From the NCBI RefSeq assembly GCF_024636815.1, contig NZ_JAGXGF010000130.1, positions 1 to 38,983 of the forward strand: a stretch of 38,983 bases of DNA. The letters are read 5' to 3'. Shown in pieces: positions 14,356 to 23,220 of the stretch (position 1 is its first letter; the number at the start of each line of letters is the position of its first letter). The notes below the pieces were generated by a model. That model searched no databases, had not been told where the DNA came from, and saw only the letters and a program-made list of their open reading frames with translations. A program made the translations under genes and the position numbers. Source of the stretch: Marivirga sp. (GTDB lineage: Bacteria > Bacteroidota > Bacteroidia > Cytophagales > Cyclobacteriaceae).

Positions 14356-15726
14356 TTAATCAGCAAATGCCATTAACAAATCTTGTTTAGTGATAATATG
14401 TGCTTCATTTTTATCATCTAATACCATTAATGCTTTATCCCCATGATTCATCATAGAAGAAATAGTATCAACTGTGGTATTCAAAGCAATAAATTTGAAT
14501 GGGTCATCCATAATCTCTGATATTGGCTTAGATTTTAGTTCAGGATTCTCCACTAACTTATTCAATAATTTAGTATCAGAAATACTTCCAACAAATTCAC
14601 CTGATTTGGTTACCGGTAATTGAGAAATTGATAATTCATCTAATAACTTCACAACCTCTCCAATCTTTTGATCGCTGTCAATGCTGATCAATTTATAACT
14701 ACTGCTTCTTTTCTTAACAATATTTTTAGCAGTTGCGTAATCGGTGTTTTCGATGAATCCATGGTCTTTCATCCAATCATCATTGTAGATTTTACCTAAA
14801 TAACGAGTTCCGTGGTCAGGTAGAATAATCACCATTACATCATCTTCCTTTAGGTGTTCTTCGGCATATTCCAGTGCTCCATGAACAGCAGAACCACAAG
14901 ACCATCCGCAGAATAAGCCTTCTTCTCTAGCTAATCTTCTAGTCATGATGGCACCATCTTTATCAGTTACTTTCACAAAGTGATCAATCATGGCGAAATC
15001 AACATTCTTAGGTAAAATGTCTTCTCCGATTCCTTCGGTTAGATAAGGATAGATTTCCTTCTCGTCAAATTTACCAGTCTCTTTATATTTCTTGAAGACA
15101 GAACCATAAGAATCAATTCCTACACTTACTATTTTATGGTTTTGTTCTTTCAAATATCTTGAAGTACCGCACATAGAACCACCGGTTCCAACTCCCGCAG
15201 CCCAATGCGTTATTTTTCCTTCTGTTTGCTCCCAAATTTCAGGTCCAGTCGTTTCATAATGTGCCCTTGAGTTAGACATATTATCATATTGATTAGGATA
15301 GATAGAGTTAGGAGTTTCTTCATGTATCTTTTTAGCTACCGAATAATAGGAGCGAGGGTCGTCTGGACTAACATTCGTAGGACAAACAATTACTTCTGCA
15401 CCCATGGCACGAAGAATATCCATTTTTTCCTTTGATTGTTTATCCGCTAAGGTGAATACACACTTATATCCCTTTGAAATAGCAGCTAAAGCAAGCCCCA
15501 TTCCTGTATTTCCAGACGTTCCTTCAATTATGGTTCCGCCTGGCTTAAGCTTGCCTTCTTTTTCAGCATCTTCAACCATTTTGATCGCCATTCGATCTTT
15601 CATGGAGTTTCCGGGATTGAAATATTCAACTTTTACCAGTATAGTGCCTGGTATTCCTTTGTTGACTTTGTTTAATTTTACCAAAGGTGTATTTCCAATG
15701 GTCTCTATAATAGAGTTGTAGTACAT
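14356..15726 (-). CDS. Cystathionine beta-synthase (PLP enzyme with CBS-domain pair)
   Basis: A PLP-dependent beta-replacing enzyme of 456 residues. The catalytic part (about 1-325) has SIIETIGNTPLVKLNKV, the PLP lysine K43 (NPGNSMKDRMA), the substrate loop SGNTGMG (71-77) and the phosphate loop GVGTGGSMCG (178-187). A linker leads to two CBS domains (about 340-456), the layout of eukaryotic-type cystathionine beta-synthases, which combine serine (or O-acetylserine) and homocysteine in transsulfuration. A cysteine synthase activity cannot be excluded from sequence. The CBS pair probably binds an adenosyl ligand for control. A promoter box lies just upstream. Confidence 0.9.
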   Translation of the reverse strand: MYYNSIIETIGNTPLVKLNKVNKGIPGTILVKVEYFNPGNSMKDRMAIKMVEDAEKEGKLKPGGTIIEGTSGNTGMGLALAAISKGYKCVFTLADKQSKEKMDILRAMGAEVIVCPTNVSPDDPRSYYSVAKKIHEETPNSIYPNQYDNMSNSRAHYETTGPEIWEQTEGKITHWAAGVGTGGSMCGTSRYLKEQNHKIVSVGIDSYGSVFKKYKETGKFDEKEIYPYLTEGIGEDILPKNVDFAMIDHFVKVTDKDGAIMTRRLAREEGLFCGWSCGSAVHGALEYAEEHLKEDDVMVIILPDHGTRYLGKIYNDDWMKDHGFIENTDYATAKNIVKKRSSSYKLISIDSDQKIGEVVKLLDELSISQLPVTKSGEFVGSISDTKLLNKLVENPELKSKPISEIMDDPFKFIALNTTVDTISSMMNHGDKALMVLDDKNEAHIITKQDLLMAFAD

Positions 15727-15747
15727 TTTTTATCAGTTTGCTTTCTG

Positions 15748-15778
15748 CAAAGTTAGTTATTTATAATCATCATTGAAA
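15748..15778 (-). promoter_or_regulatory. Probable promoter of the cystathionine beta-synthase gene
   Basis: On the minus strand TTTC (15775-15778), a 19-base spacer and TAACTTTG (15748-15755) match the Bacteroidetes promoter with one change in the -33 element. The ATG is 21 bases downstream. Confidence 0.55.
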
Positions 15779-15866
15779 TGTGACGTATGTAATATTCAGA
15801 TTCTTTTAAGAAGAACACTATGAGTATGAGTGGCGTTCTTTGTATTGTAATTAATATAAGAATGCT

Positions 15867-16169
15867 ATGCAAAACCTTATTCCACAAATCGCATTAAAAG
15901 TAAACGAATTATCTGATTACGGTTATAATAATAATTTTCAATTTGAAAATGGAGAGTTGGTATTGAGAAGAGAAGAGGAAGATCATCAAATTGAAAAACA
16001 TTATGTTGCTGAGCAAATATCAGTAGAAGCGGAGTATTTATACGAAGATAAAGGATCTGCGGTAATTACTTTCATGACTAATGATGGTGAATTAGGATAT
16101 GCTATTGACACCATAGATGCAAGAGGCCAATTCCCATTGATTAATTATTTTGAGGCTATTGAAGATTAA
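15867..16169 (+). CDS. Small cytosolic protein, paralogue of the next gene
   Basis: A 100-residue acidic protein with no signal peptide or membrane segment. Its N-terminal part (KVNELSDYGYNNNFQFENGEL) aligns with the next protein (KIEDLKKEGFTDNFFFEDGKL), and both continue with a strand-rich domain containing a short acidic insertion and a GELGYAID / GKKGTIAD segment. They are tandem duplicates. The family is small Bacteroidetes proteins of unknown function that are sometimes wrongly labelled phosphoribosylpyrophosphate synthetase; no PRPP-binding motif is present. Confidence 0.7.
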   Translation: MQNLIPQIALKVNELSDYGYNNNFQFENGELVLRREEEDHQIEKHYVAEQISVEAEYLYEDKGSAVITFMTNDGELGYAIDTIDARGQFPLINYFEAIED

Positions 16170-16226
16170 TTTAGATCAACAATCTAAAATTATATCCGTT
16201 GATGATTATAAACAAAAAAGAAGTTT

Positions 16227-16517
16227 ATGGATTCAATGAACACAGTAGCAGAAAAGATTGAGGATTTAAAAAAAGAAGGTTTTACCGATAACTTTTTCTT
16301 TGAAGATGGAAAGTTACAGACTGAAAATGATTCTTTTGAAAAAGAAGATATAACCGAAATAAAAGAATATAGATTTGAAGGAAAATCTAATCCTGACGAT
16401 TTATCGATATTATACCAAATCACAACTAAATCAGGTAAAAAAGGAACTATAGCTGATGGATTTGGCCCTAGTGCCAATCAGGAGTTAACAGAATTTATAT
16501 TACAGGCAGAATCTTAA
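16227..16517 (+). CDS. Small protein of the family mislabelled PRPP synthetase
   Basis: A 96-residue soluble protein. The segment EYRFEGKSNPDDLSILYQITTKSGKKGTIADGF is the conserved core I associate with short Bacteroidetes proteins carried in databases as 'phosphoribosylpyrophosphate synthetase'. At this length and without a VLVVDD-type PRPP loop it cannot be that enzyme. The function is unknown. It lies 57 bases after its paralogue in the same direction, probably in one transcript. The second in-frame ATG (M4) is a possible start. Confidence 0.72.
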   Translation: MDSMNTVAEKIEDLKKEGFTDNFFFEDGKLQTENDSFEKEDITEIKEYRFEGKSNPDDLSILYQITTKSGKKGTIADGFGPSANQELTEFILQAES

Positions 16518-16749
16518 CCTTCAATATTCATGTGGAGGTTATGGGAAATGATAATAGTCAATTTAAAGTAACTGATTACCAAGTAATTATCCGAAGGTTA
16601 ACCCCGATAATTTATAAAATCTAATAATCCAAATTTAGGTATTTTTAAAATTCATGGTTTAATGTGAATTTAAAAATGTAATTATATAGTAGCTTGGTTT
16701 TTATAATTTGTCTGTCCTTCAGACGAAAAATTCATATGAATTTTTTGGG

Positions 16750-17679
16750 TTAATTCTGCCTTTTTTGTGCCAATAAGTATAGAACAGCCATTCTTATTGC
16801 TACTCCATTTTCCACTTGATTTAGTATGATGGATTGTTTGGAGTCAGCCACATCACTACTAATCTCTACTCCTCTATTAATTGGTCCGGGGTGCATCACA
16901 ATAATTTCTTTCCCTAAGCTATCCAATAACTTTTTATTGACCCCATAATAAAGTGAATATTCTCGTAATGAAGGAAAATATTTCAGTTGTTGTCTTTCGA
17001 GCTGGATCCTTAGGATATTGGCAACATCACACCATTCTAAAGCCTCTCTTACATCCCAGCTTATTTGAACACCTAATTCTGATATATATTTTGGAAGAAG
17101 GGTAGCCGGTCCGCAAACCATGACTTCTGCACCTAGCTTTTTTAGTGCGTAAATATTTGATAATGCGACTCTTGAGTGTAAGATGTCTCCAATGATGGCA
17201 ACCTTTTTTCCTTTTAGCTCTTGTATTTTCTCCCTTATGGAATAAGTGTCCAATAAAGCTTGAGTTGGGTGCTCATGAGTTCCATCTCCTGCATTCACAA
17301 TATTAGCATCAATATGCCTTGATAAAAAATGAGCAGCTCCAGGGCTTGAGTGTCTCATCACTACCATATCAACTTTCATTGATAAAATATTATTGACAGT
17401 ATCTAAGAGTGTTTCTCCTTTTTTAACAGAACTATTTGAGGAAGAAAAATTAATTACATCAGCTGACAATCTTTTTTCCGCTAATTCAAATGATAATTTT
17501 GTTCTGGTAGAATTTTCAAAAAATATGTTAGCAATGGTAATATCTCTGAGTGAGGGGACTTTTTTAATGGGTCTATTGATAACTTCTTTGAAATGGTCGG
17601 CAGTTTGAAAAATCAATTGAATATCATCTGCTGTTAAGTCTTTGATACCCAATAAATGATTTACACTTAAATTTGTCAT
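16750..17679 (-). CDS. pyrB: Aspartate carbamoyltransferase catalytic subunit
   Basis: Condenses carbamoyl phosphate with aspartate in pyrimidine synthesis. At 309 residues it has the usual catalytic-chain length. The carbamoyl-phosphate loop is FFENSTRTKLSFE (STRT at 57-60), the mobile lysine lies in VKKGET (86-91), HPTQALLD (137-144) and MHPGPINRGVEI are present. Its ATG overlaps the pyrR stop (ATGA), so the pair is translated together. No pyrI regulatory gene is next to it, which suggests a PyrR-controlled, non-allosteric enzyme (inference). Confidence 0.96.
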   Translation of the reverse strand: MTNLSVNHLLGIKDLTADDIQLIFQTADHFKEVINRPIKKVPSLRDITIANIFFENSTRTKLSFELAEKRLSADVINFSSSNSSVKKGETLLDTVNNILSMKVDMVVMRHSSPGAAHFLSRHIDANIVNAGDGTHEHPTQALLDTYSIREKIQELKGKKVAIIGDILHSRVALSNIYALKKLGAEVMVCGPATLLPKYISELGVQISWDVREALEWCDVANILRIQLERQQLKYFPSLREYSLYYGVNKKLLDSLGKEIIVMHPGPINRGVEISSDVADSKQSIILNQVENGVAIRMAVLYLLAQKRQN

Positions 17680-18224
17680 TTTTCTTCGTTTGTCACTAAC
17701 CAGATTTTATCATTTTCTGCACCTTGGTCTGTCCATTCTACTAATACCCGCTGAGTTTTAATAGTATTTACTCTTATACCCACATAATCAGGTTGAATAG
17801 GTAAATCTCTTGTGTATTTTCTATCGATAAAAGTCAAAAGTTCCACTAGTCTGGGTCTCCCAAATGCAATCATTGCATCTAATGCAGCCCTTACAGTTCT
17901 ACCCGTAAAAAGCACATCATCAATCAAAATGACCTTTTTATCTTCAATTATAAATGGAATTTTTGTTGCATTTGCTTTAAGAGGAGTATCTCTTCTTCTA
18001 AAATCATCGCGATAGAAGGTGGTATCTAGTAATCCTAAAGGAAGCTCTTTATTTAATCGCTCATTCAATCTGTTTTGAATTCTCTTTGCTAAGAAAACTC
18101 CTCTAGGCTGAAGCCCAATTAAAACAGTATCTTGAAAGTCTTTGTGGTTTTCAATCAATTCTTCCACTAACCTATTAATGGTAATCTGCAAAAGGTCGGT
18201 ATCTAAAATCAGACGTTTTTCCAT
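17676..18224 (-). CDS. pyrR: PyrR: pyrimidine operon attenuation protein / uracil phosphoribosyltransferase
   Basis: A 182-residue PRTase-fold protein. The PRPP loop VILIDDVLFTGRTVRAALDA (98-117) and the N-terminal LIGLQPRGVFLAKRI are those of PyrR. In Bacillus the protein binds pyr mRNA to cause attenuation and also has uracil phosphoribosyltransferase activity. I see no PyrR-binding leader or anti-terminator in the short 5' region, so in this organism it may act elsewhere or mainly as an enzyme. It is coupled to pyrB by an ATGA overlap. Confidence 0.94.
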   Translation of the reverse strand: MEKRLILDTDLLQITINRLVEELIENHKDFQDTVLIGLQPRGVFLAKRIQNRLNERLNKELPLGLLDTTFYRDDFRRRDTPLKANATKIPFIIEDKKVILIDDVLFTGRTVRAALDAMIAFGRPRLVELLTFIDRKYTRDLPIQPDYVGIRVNTIKTQRVLVEWTDQGAENDKIWLVTNEEK

Positions 18225-18234
18225 GGCGCTGGGG

Positions 18235-18242
18235 CAAAGATA
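18235..18242 (-). promoter_or_regulatory. Probable -7 box of pyrR-pyrB
   Basis: TATCTTTG on the minus strand fits TAnnTTTG and stands 10 bases before the pyrR ATG, giving a very short or absent leader. The -33 element would fall in the end of the upstream gene and is not clear. Confidence 0.45.
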
Positions 18243-18255
18243 GTAAACTGCAGAT

Positions 18256-19782
18256 TTATTCGACCACGATTTTATTGATAAAAAATACTTTTCTGTTCAG
18301 TTTTATATTTTCATCCTTCAAATTTTTCACTTTGTTCACCCCATAGGCGTAAAAATTGTTTCCATACCAGTGTTCTAAGCCTTCCAATTCCTCATCGTTA
18401 CTTTTCATTTCATCGTTTTCATACATTAATTTCAAATCTTCAGTATATTTTCCCTCTACAATTTCATTATTTTTTATCACTTTTATTTTTAACTGCTGAT
18501 CGTACAGATAAAGCATAACGATTTCATTTTTTAAGAAGGCTAATTGAACATGTTCTTCTAACTGGAAACTTTTAAGATCATTTATCTCGAAACTGTTATC
18601 CCATAATAGCTTTCCATTATCATCAAAAGCCATAATAACTGCATGAGTGTATTCATATCCATCAAAAACTTGCCCAGAACCCCTGTATGAAAATGGATCA
18701 TAACTATAGGGTGAAATAAAATTACCAGAAGAACGATTGGAATAAGTAGGGTAATAGGCTTCACCTATTAATATATTTTCATTATTCTGCTTAATAATAT
18801 CTTGAACAAATAAGCGGTAACTAAATCGTAATTTCCGGCCTTTAATTTTTTTTCTGGCAATCTTTTTAAGAATTCTTTCTTTTCTTCTTTCCCGCATGTA
18901 ATTAAAGAAATTTTCTAATTCAGCGTAGTTATAATAATTGATTTGATTTTCATTTAACTTATTGAAATCTGCTACATAAATCCCTCTAGATGTTTCAGTT
19001 CTTTTATTAACAGAATAAGTGCCTGCCAATAAGTTTCCACCTTCACTGCTATTAACGACCCTGCCATCAGTAAGGCTTAAATCACCCTTAGCTAAAAGTT
19101 CATTCGTAAAAATCCTTTCTCCCATGGTATTAAAAGCTCGCACTGTAATCCCAAATCTTCTATTAGGCATTTTGTCAGAAGTTATTATTCTGACCAAATC
19201 ATCATTAGTATCAGTCACAATTTGTAATAAACTGCTTTTATCATTATAAAATCCGGGCAAAACAACGCCTCTTTCAGCATTGAAATTATACATCATCACA
19301 ACTGTTCTCATATTAACATTCCCGCCAAAGACTACAGCATCATTTTTGGCTTCAAATTCAGTTAATTTGATAGGGACTAAATTTTCGTATAAATAAGATT
19401 GAAAGGTGTCGCCATTAATAGAGAAAGTAAGAAATAAAAGATCCTTTGCGAAATCAATACCTTCTTGAAAAAGCATAACGAATTGACTATTGTCATAGCT
19501 ATACCCTCTAAAAGAGAATTTTTTATCGATTATGACTTCTCTTCTGTTGATTTCATTTAAACTCGTGTCTAACCTAATAATTTCCCATAGGAATTCATTA
19601 TGATCTGATTTTTTTTCCAATTCTTTAAATAAAAACAAACCATTTTCCTGCGCAGAAACTACATAATATTCATCATATAAATTTTCAATCTCAATTTCAT
19701 ACCTTAAGGGTTGTGAAATTTGAGCTTGTAAAGAGAAGCTTATTACAAATAAAATGAGGTTTAGTAAAAATTTAATTTTCAT
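18256..19782 (-). CDS. Secreted protein of unknown function, beta-rich
   Basis: 508 residues with a signal peptide (MKIKFLLNLILFVISFSLQA-QIS). The mature protein alternates short strands of the type seen in propeller-like proteins (FNAERGVVLPGFYNDKSSL, YTHAVIMAFDDNGKLLWDNSFEIND), with a basic patch RKERILKKIARKKIKGRKLR near residue 300. No catalytic motif and no type IX C-terminal sorting domain are visible. I do not recognise the family. It lies 31 bases upstream of pyrR on the same strand, but the TAnnTTTG box between them suggests pyrR has its own start. Confidence 0.75.
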   Translation of the reverse strand: MKIKFLLNLILFVISFSLQAQISQPLRYEIEIENLYDEYYVVSAQENGLFLFKELEKKSDHNEFLWEIIRLDTSLNEINRREVIIDKKFSFRGYSYDNSQFVMLFQEGIDFAKDLLFLTFSINGDTFQSYLYENLVPIKLTEFEAKNDAVVFGGNVNMRTVVMMYNFNAERGVVLPGFYNDKSSLLQIVTDTNDDLVRIITSDKMPNRRFGITVRAFNTMGERIFTNELLAKGDLSLTDGRVVNSSEGGNLLAGTYSVNKRTETSRGIYVADFNKLNENQINYYNYAELENFFNYMRERRKERILKKIARKKIKGRKLRFSYRLFVQDIIKQNNENILIGEAYYPTYSNRSSGNFISPYSYDPFSYRGSGQVFDGYEYTHAVIMAFDDNGKLLWDNSFEINDLKSFQLEEHVQLAFLKNEIVMLYLYDQQLKIKVIKNNEIVEGKYTEDLKLMYENDEMKSNDEELEGLEHWYGNNFYAYGVNKVKNLKDENIKLNRKVFFINKIVVE

Positions 19783-19914
19783 ATAAAAAAATCTTGATTG
19801 TTAAATCAGCATTAATAACATATTTAGGACTCTTTTGTTAAACACAAAAAATTACAGAAACTATCCATTATCCTTCTCAATATATCCTTTAATTTTACAA
19901 AAAATCAATAAGCT

Positions 19915-21627
19915 TTGGAAAATAAACAAATTATAAAAATTTTAAAGAATACAGCCAAGCTCATGGAGCTTCATGGCGAAAATGATTTTAAAATAAAAAG
20001 TTATCAGTCTGCAGTGAACAGTCTTGAACGATACCATAAAAGTTTGGCTGTGATGGATACCGATGAGTTGCAAAAGATTGAAGGAGTTGGAAAAAGCTTG
20101 GCTCAGTCAATTTATCAAATAAATGAGCAAGGGTCCTTTGAACTTTTTGATGATTTAAGTGACAAAACACCCGAAGGGATTTTGGAAATGATGCAATTGA
20201 GTGGTTTTGGTCCTAAAAAAATTAAACTCATTTGGGAAAAATTAGAAATTGATAATCTTGAAGATTTATTAATTGCCTGTCAGGAAAATAAAATTGCAGC
20301 TTTAAAAGGGTTTGGAGACAAAACTCAGATTAAATTGCAGGAAGCTGTGGAATTTAAATTGAGCTGGAGAGGATATATTCATTTTAGGGAAGCTACCCAA
20401 TTAGCTGAAAAAGTTATGCAGGATTTAAGCTCCTTAGAGGGAGTGAATAAAGTTTCAGTAACCTCGGACACCAGAAGAAAAATGGAAGTTATTAAGCCTT
20501 TAGAAATTCTAGTGGCTACCGACAATAAGGCTAAAATCATTCAATACGTATCAAAAAATGAAGATTATGTGCTGGATAAGAAAAATTCTGGCCCATTAAG
20601 CTTGAAGTTTACTTATAAACCTTTGAAGGCAGAGGTTAATCTGATTTTCACTAACAAAGAGCAGTTTATTAATGATTTATTTAAAACAACTGCTCACCCT
20701 AAGCATTTAAATGCAGAATTGAAAAAGGGTGAATCTTTCAGTCATATTTTAAAAGATAAACATTTTAGTACGGAGGAGGAGATCTATGAAGCAGCAGGCT
20801 TTCCTTTTATTGAGCCTGAACTACGAGAAGGATTATGGGAATTGGAATGGGTAAAGGATAATAAAATTCCTGAATTAGTAGAAATGAGTGATTTGAAAGG
20901 AATTTTACATAATCATAGCACCTATAGCGATGGTAAAAATTCTTTGGAGGAAATGGCTCAATACTGTAAAGACCTGGGTTATGAATATTTAGGAATAAGT
21001 GATCACAGTAAAACAGCTTCTTATGCCAATGGTCTGCAAGAGTTCAGGGTTAAAAAACAACATGAGGAAATTGATAAGCTGAATGAAAAATTAGCCCCCT
21101 TTAAGATTTTTAAGGGTATTGAATCTGATATTTTGAATGATGGTTCGCTTGATTATGCTAAGGATGTGCTGGAAACCTTTGATTTTGTGGTGGCATCTAT
21201 ACATTCTCCATTAAGCATGGATGAAAAAACGGCTACTAATCGATTATTGAATGCTATAGCAAATCCATTTACCACTATTCTAGGACATCCAACAGGGAGA
21301 TTATTGTTACAAAGAAAGGGTTACCCCATCAATCATAAAATGGTAATTGATGCTTGCGCTGAGTATGGAGTAGTAATTGAAATTAATGCCCACCCTTGGC
21401 GATTAGATTTAGATTGGAGATATGTACGATATGCTTTGGATAAAGGAGTTCAGATTTCAATTAATCCTGATGCCCATGAAACAATTGGCTATCACGATAT
21501 GTATTATGGACTCTGTGTAGGTAGAAAGGCAGGCCTAACCGCTGGTGAAACTTTCAATGCCAAAAGTTTAGAAAAATTATCACAATATTTTAAGGACCGT
21601 AAAAAGTCAGCACTTTCAAAAACATAA
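19915..21627 (+). CDS. polX: Family X DNA polymerase/PHP protein (PolX) with altered polymerase site
   Basis: 570 residues from a TTG start. An N-terminal 8-kDa/helix-hairpin-helix region (LQKIEGVGKSLAQSI, LKGFGDKTQIK) is followed by the polymerase beta-like region (about 155-320, ending FPFIEPELREG) and a C-terminal PHP domain (about 327-560). All nine PHP metal ligands appear present: H332, H334, D339, H364, E403, H430, H458, D519 and H521. The polymerase motif GDIDILV is replaced by KPLEILV (P195, E197), and the third aspartate position reads N242. So the protein probably keeps 3'-5' exonuclease or AP-site activity and lacks polymerase activity. A GT9 gene follows after 3 bases. Confidence 0.9.
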   Translation: MENKQIIKILKNTAKLMELHGENDFKIKSYQSAVNSLERYHKSLAVMDTDELQKIEGVGKSLAQSIYQINEQGSFELFDDLSDKTPEGILEMMQLSGFGPKKIKLIWEKLEIDNLEDLLIACQENKIAALKGFGDKTQIKLQEAVEFKLSWRGYIHFREATQLAEKVMQDLSSLEGVNKVSVTSDTRRKMEVIKPLEILVATDNKAKIIQYVSKNEDYVLDKKNSGPLSLKFTYKPLKAEVNLIFTNKEQFINDLFKTTAHPKHLNAELKKGESFSHILKDKHFSTEEEIYEAAGFPFIEPELREGLWELEWVKDNKIPELVEMSDLKGILHNHSTYSDGKNSLEEMAQYCKDLGYEYLGISDHSKTASYANGLQEFRVKKQHEEIDKLNEKLAPFKIFKGIESDILNDGSLDYAKDVLETFDFVVASIHSPLSMDEKTATNRLLNAIANPFTTILGHPTGRLLLQRKGYPINHKMVIDACAEYGVVIEINAHPWRLDLDWRYVRYALDKGVQISINPDAHETIGYHDMYYGLCVGRKAGLTAGETFNAKSLEKLSQYFKDRKKSALSKT

Positions 21628-21630
21628 AAT

Positions 21631-22650
21631 TTGAAAAAAGTTAAAAAAGTTCTTATCCTAAGGTTTTCCTCTATTGGAGATATCGTTTTGACAACCCCTG
21701 TTATTAGGGCTATCAAATTACAGCTATCGGACGTTGAGGTTCATTATGCCACTAAAAAAGGTTATGTCAATATATTAGAAAACAATCCTTATGTGGATAA
21801 AGTACACCAATTAGAAGATAATTTGAGTGATTTAGTGACTGCTTTGAAAGTCGAAAAATTTGATTACATAGTTGATCTTCATAATAATTTGAGGACTAAA
21901 ATCATCAAATTAAGATTGAATTTGCCTTCAAAATCTTTCGATAAATTGAATTGGGAAAAGTGGCTGATGGTGAATATGAAGGTCAATAAATTACCTAATC
22001 AGCATATAGTAGATCGATATATGGAAGGAGCCTCAGAATTGGGGGTAAAAAAGGATCAATTCGGATTGGACTATTTTATTCCTGAAAAGGATGAGGTAGA
22101 AAAAGAATGGTTGCCAGAAACACATCAAAAGGAATATGTAGCTTATGTTATAGGCGCACAACACAACACTAAAAAGCTTCCGTTTAACCGAATGGTTGAA
22201 TTGTGTGATAAAATCAATAAACCGATCATTTTGTTAGGTGGTCCTGATGATGCGGAAATGGGAGAGAAGGTGGAAAAGTTTTTTGAGCAAACTGAAAATT
22301 CCTCAGCTTACGAGGAAAAGCTAACTGAAATGGGGAAGAAGGCAAAAATTTTCAATGCATGTGGGAAATTTAACCTAAACCAATCTGCATCGCTTGTGAA
22401 AAATGCCACCTATGTTTTTACACATGACACCGGATTGATGCATATCGCAGCAGCTTTTAGGAAGAATATTTTTTGCATTTGGGGCAATACTATTCCTATG
22501 TTTGGCATGTATCCTTATAAAACTAAGTTCACGATTTTAGAAAATACAAAAGTGAATTGCAGGCCGTGTTCAAAAATAGGATTTCAAAAATGTCCTAAAG
22601 GTCATTTTAATTGTATGAATAAAATAATATTTGATTTTTGGTTGCCTTAA
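21631..22650 (+). CDS. Glycosyltransferase family 9 (heptosyltransferase-like)
   Basis: A 339-residue GT-B enzyme of the ADP-heptose:LPS heptosyltransferase family, acting at the inner face of the cytoplasmic membrane in lipopolysaccharide core assembly. The N-terminal half has ILRFSSIGDIVLTTPVIRAIK. The C-terminal half has AYVIGAQHNTKKLPFNRM, PIILLGGPDDAEMGEK and the nucleotide-sugar site FTHDTGLMHIAAAF. The C-terminal cysteines (CRPCSKIGFQKCPKGHFNCM) are typical of Bacteroidetes members. The start is TTG, 3 bases after polX, so the two are cotranscribed. The sugar donor and acceptor cannot be read from sequence. Confidence 0.9.
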   Translation: MKKVKKVLILRFSSIGDIVLTTPVIRAIKLQLSDVEVHYATKKGYVNILENNPYVDKVHQLEDNLSDLVTALKVEKFDYIVDLHNNLRTKIIKLRLNLPSKSFDKLNWEKWLMVNMKVNKLPNQHIVDRYMEGASELGVKKDQFGLDYFIPEKDEVEKEWLPETHQKEYVAYVIGAQHNTKKLPFNRMVELCDKINKPIILLGGPDDAEMGEKVEKFFEQTENSSAYEEKLTEMGKKAKIFNACGKFNLNQSASLVKNATYVFTHDTGLMHIAAAFRKNIFCIWGNTIPMFGMYPYKTKFTILENTKVNCRPCSKIGFQKCPKGHFNCMNKIIFDFWLP

Positions 22651-22812
22651 TTTACGTATTTAAGTGTTGAGGTGAATAGGTGTATAGGTTGGCAAGTATT
22701 CAAGTTAGTACAGTTGTAAAAAGGAGGGGTGGGCGTAGGAAGCGCCATTGGTATCCAGAAGGGGATAGTGTGAGTTAACTGTTTTGTTTTAAAATTGCCT
22801 AATAGGCTCTAT

Positions 22813-23160
22813 TTAATAAAAGGCATCTTCAATGTGAAGATACTCATCCGGCTCATTTAAATTGATGCTAAGAACATCAAATCGGATGTCTTTTTGCCAG
22901 TTAATAGCATAAATATAATTTTCAGCAGCTTCCATCAGTTTATTGATTTTAGTCTGATTCACTCTTTCTTCAGGGTAGCCATGATTAAAAGAATGTAAAG
23001 CTTTAACCTCAACAAAGATTAATACGTTGTGATGTAAAGTAATGATATCAATTTCAGATCTTTTGAACCGATAATTCCGTTCCAAAATCTCATAGCCTTT
23101 AGATTCTAAAATTTTTTTGGCAAAATCTTCTCCTTTGTCACCTATTTTTTTTGTATTCAC
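22813..23160 (-). CDS. YraN family protein (UPF0102, nuclease-like)
   Basis: A small 115-residue protein starting at GTG. MNTKKIGDKGEDFAKKILESKGYEILERNYR is the UPF0102 N-terminus, and SEIDII with FVEVKA gives the PD-(D/E)XK nuclease-like core (E36, D38, E51, K53). The role is uncertain; family members are often near DNA recombination or ribosome genes and are thought to resemble Holliday-junction nucleases. It is divergent from the PGI/PMI gene, with 60 bases between them. Confidence 0.9.
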   Translation of the reverse strand: MNTKKIGDKGEDFAKKILESKGYEILERNYRFKRSEIDIITLHHNVLIFVEVKALHSFNHGYPEERVNQTKINKLMEAAENYIYAINWQKDIRFDVLSINLNEPDEYLHIEDAFY

Positions 23161-23182
23161 GCTAATGGTATCATTCTGATAT

Positions 23183-23190
23183 TATATTTG
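23183..23190 (+). promoter_or_regulatory. Possible -7 box of the PGI/PMI-lipB unit
   Basis: TATATTTG, 30 bases before the GTG start. No TTTG at the right distance upstream is seen, so this is tentative. Confidence 0.3.
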
Positions 23191-23220
23191 TAAATTTAAA
23201 AAACGAACTAAAAACTTACT

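Noticed and set aside
22651-22812. Possible small gene or RNA between the GT9 gene and yraN
   Set aside because: The stretch is short, has no open frame with protein character and no clear hairpin with a T run.
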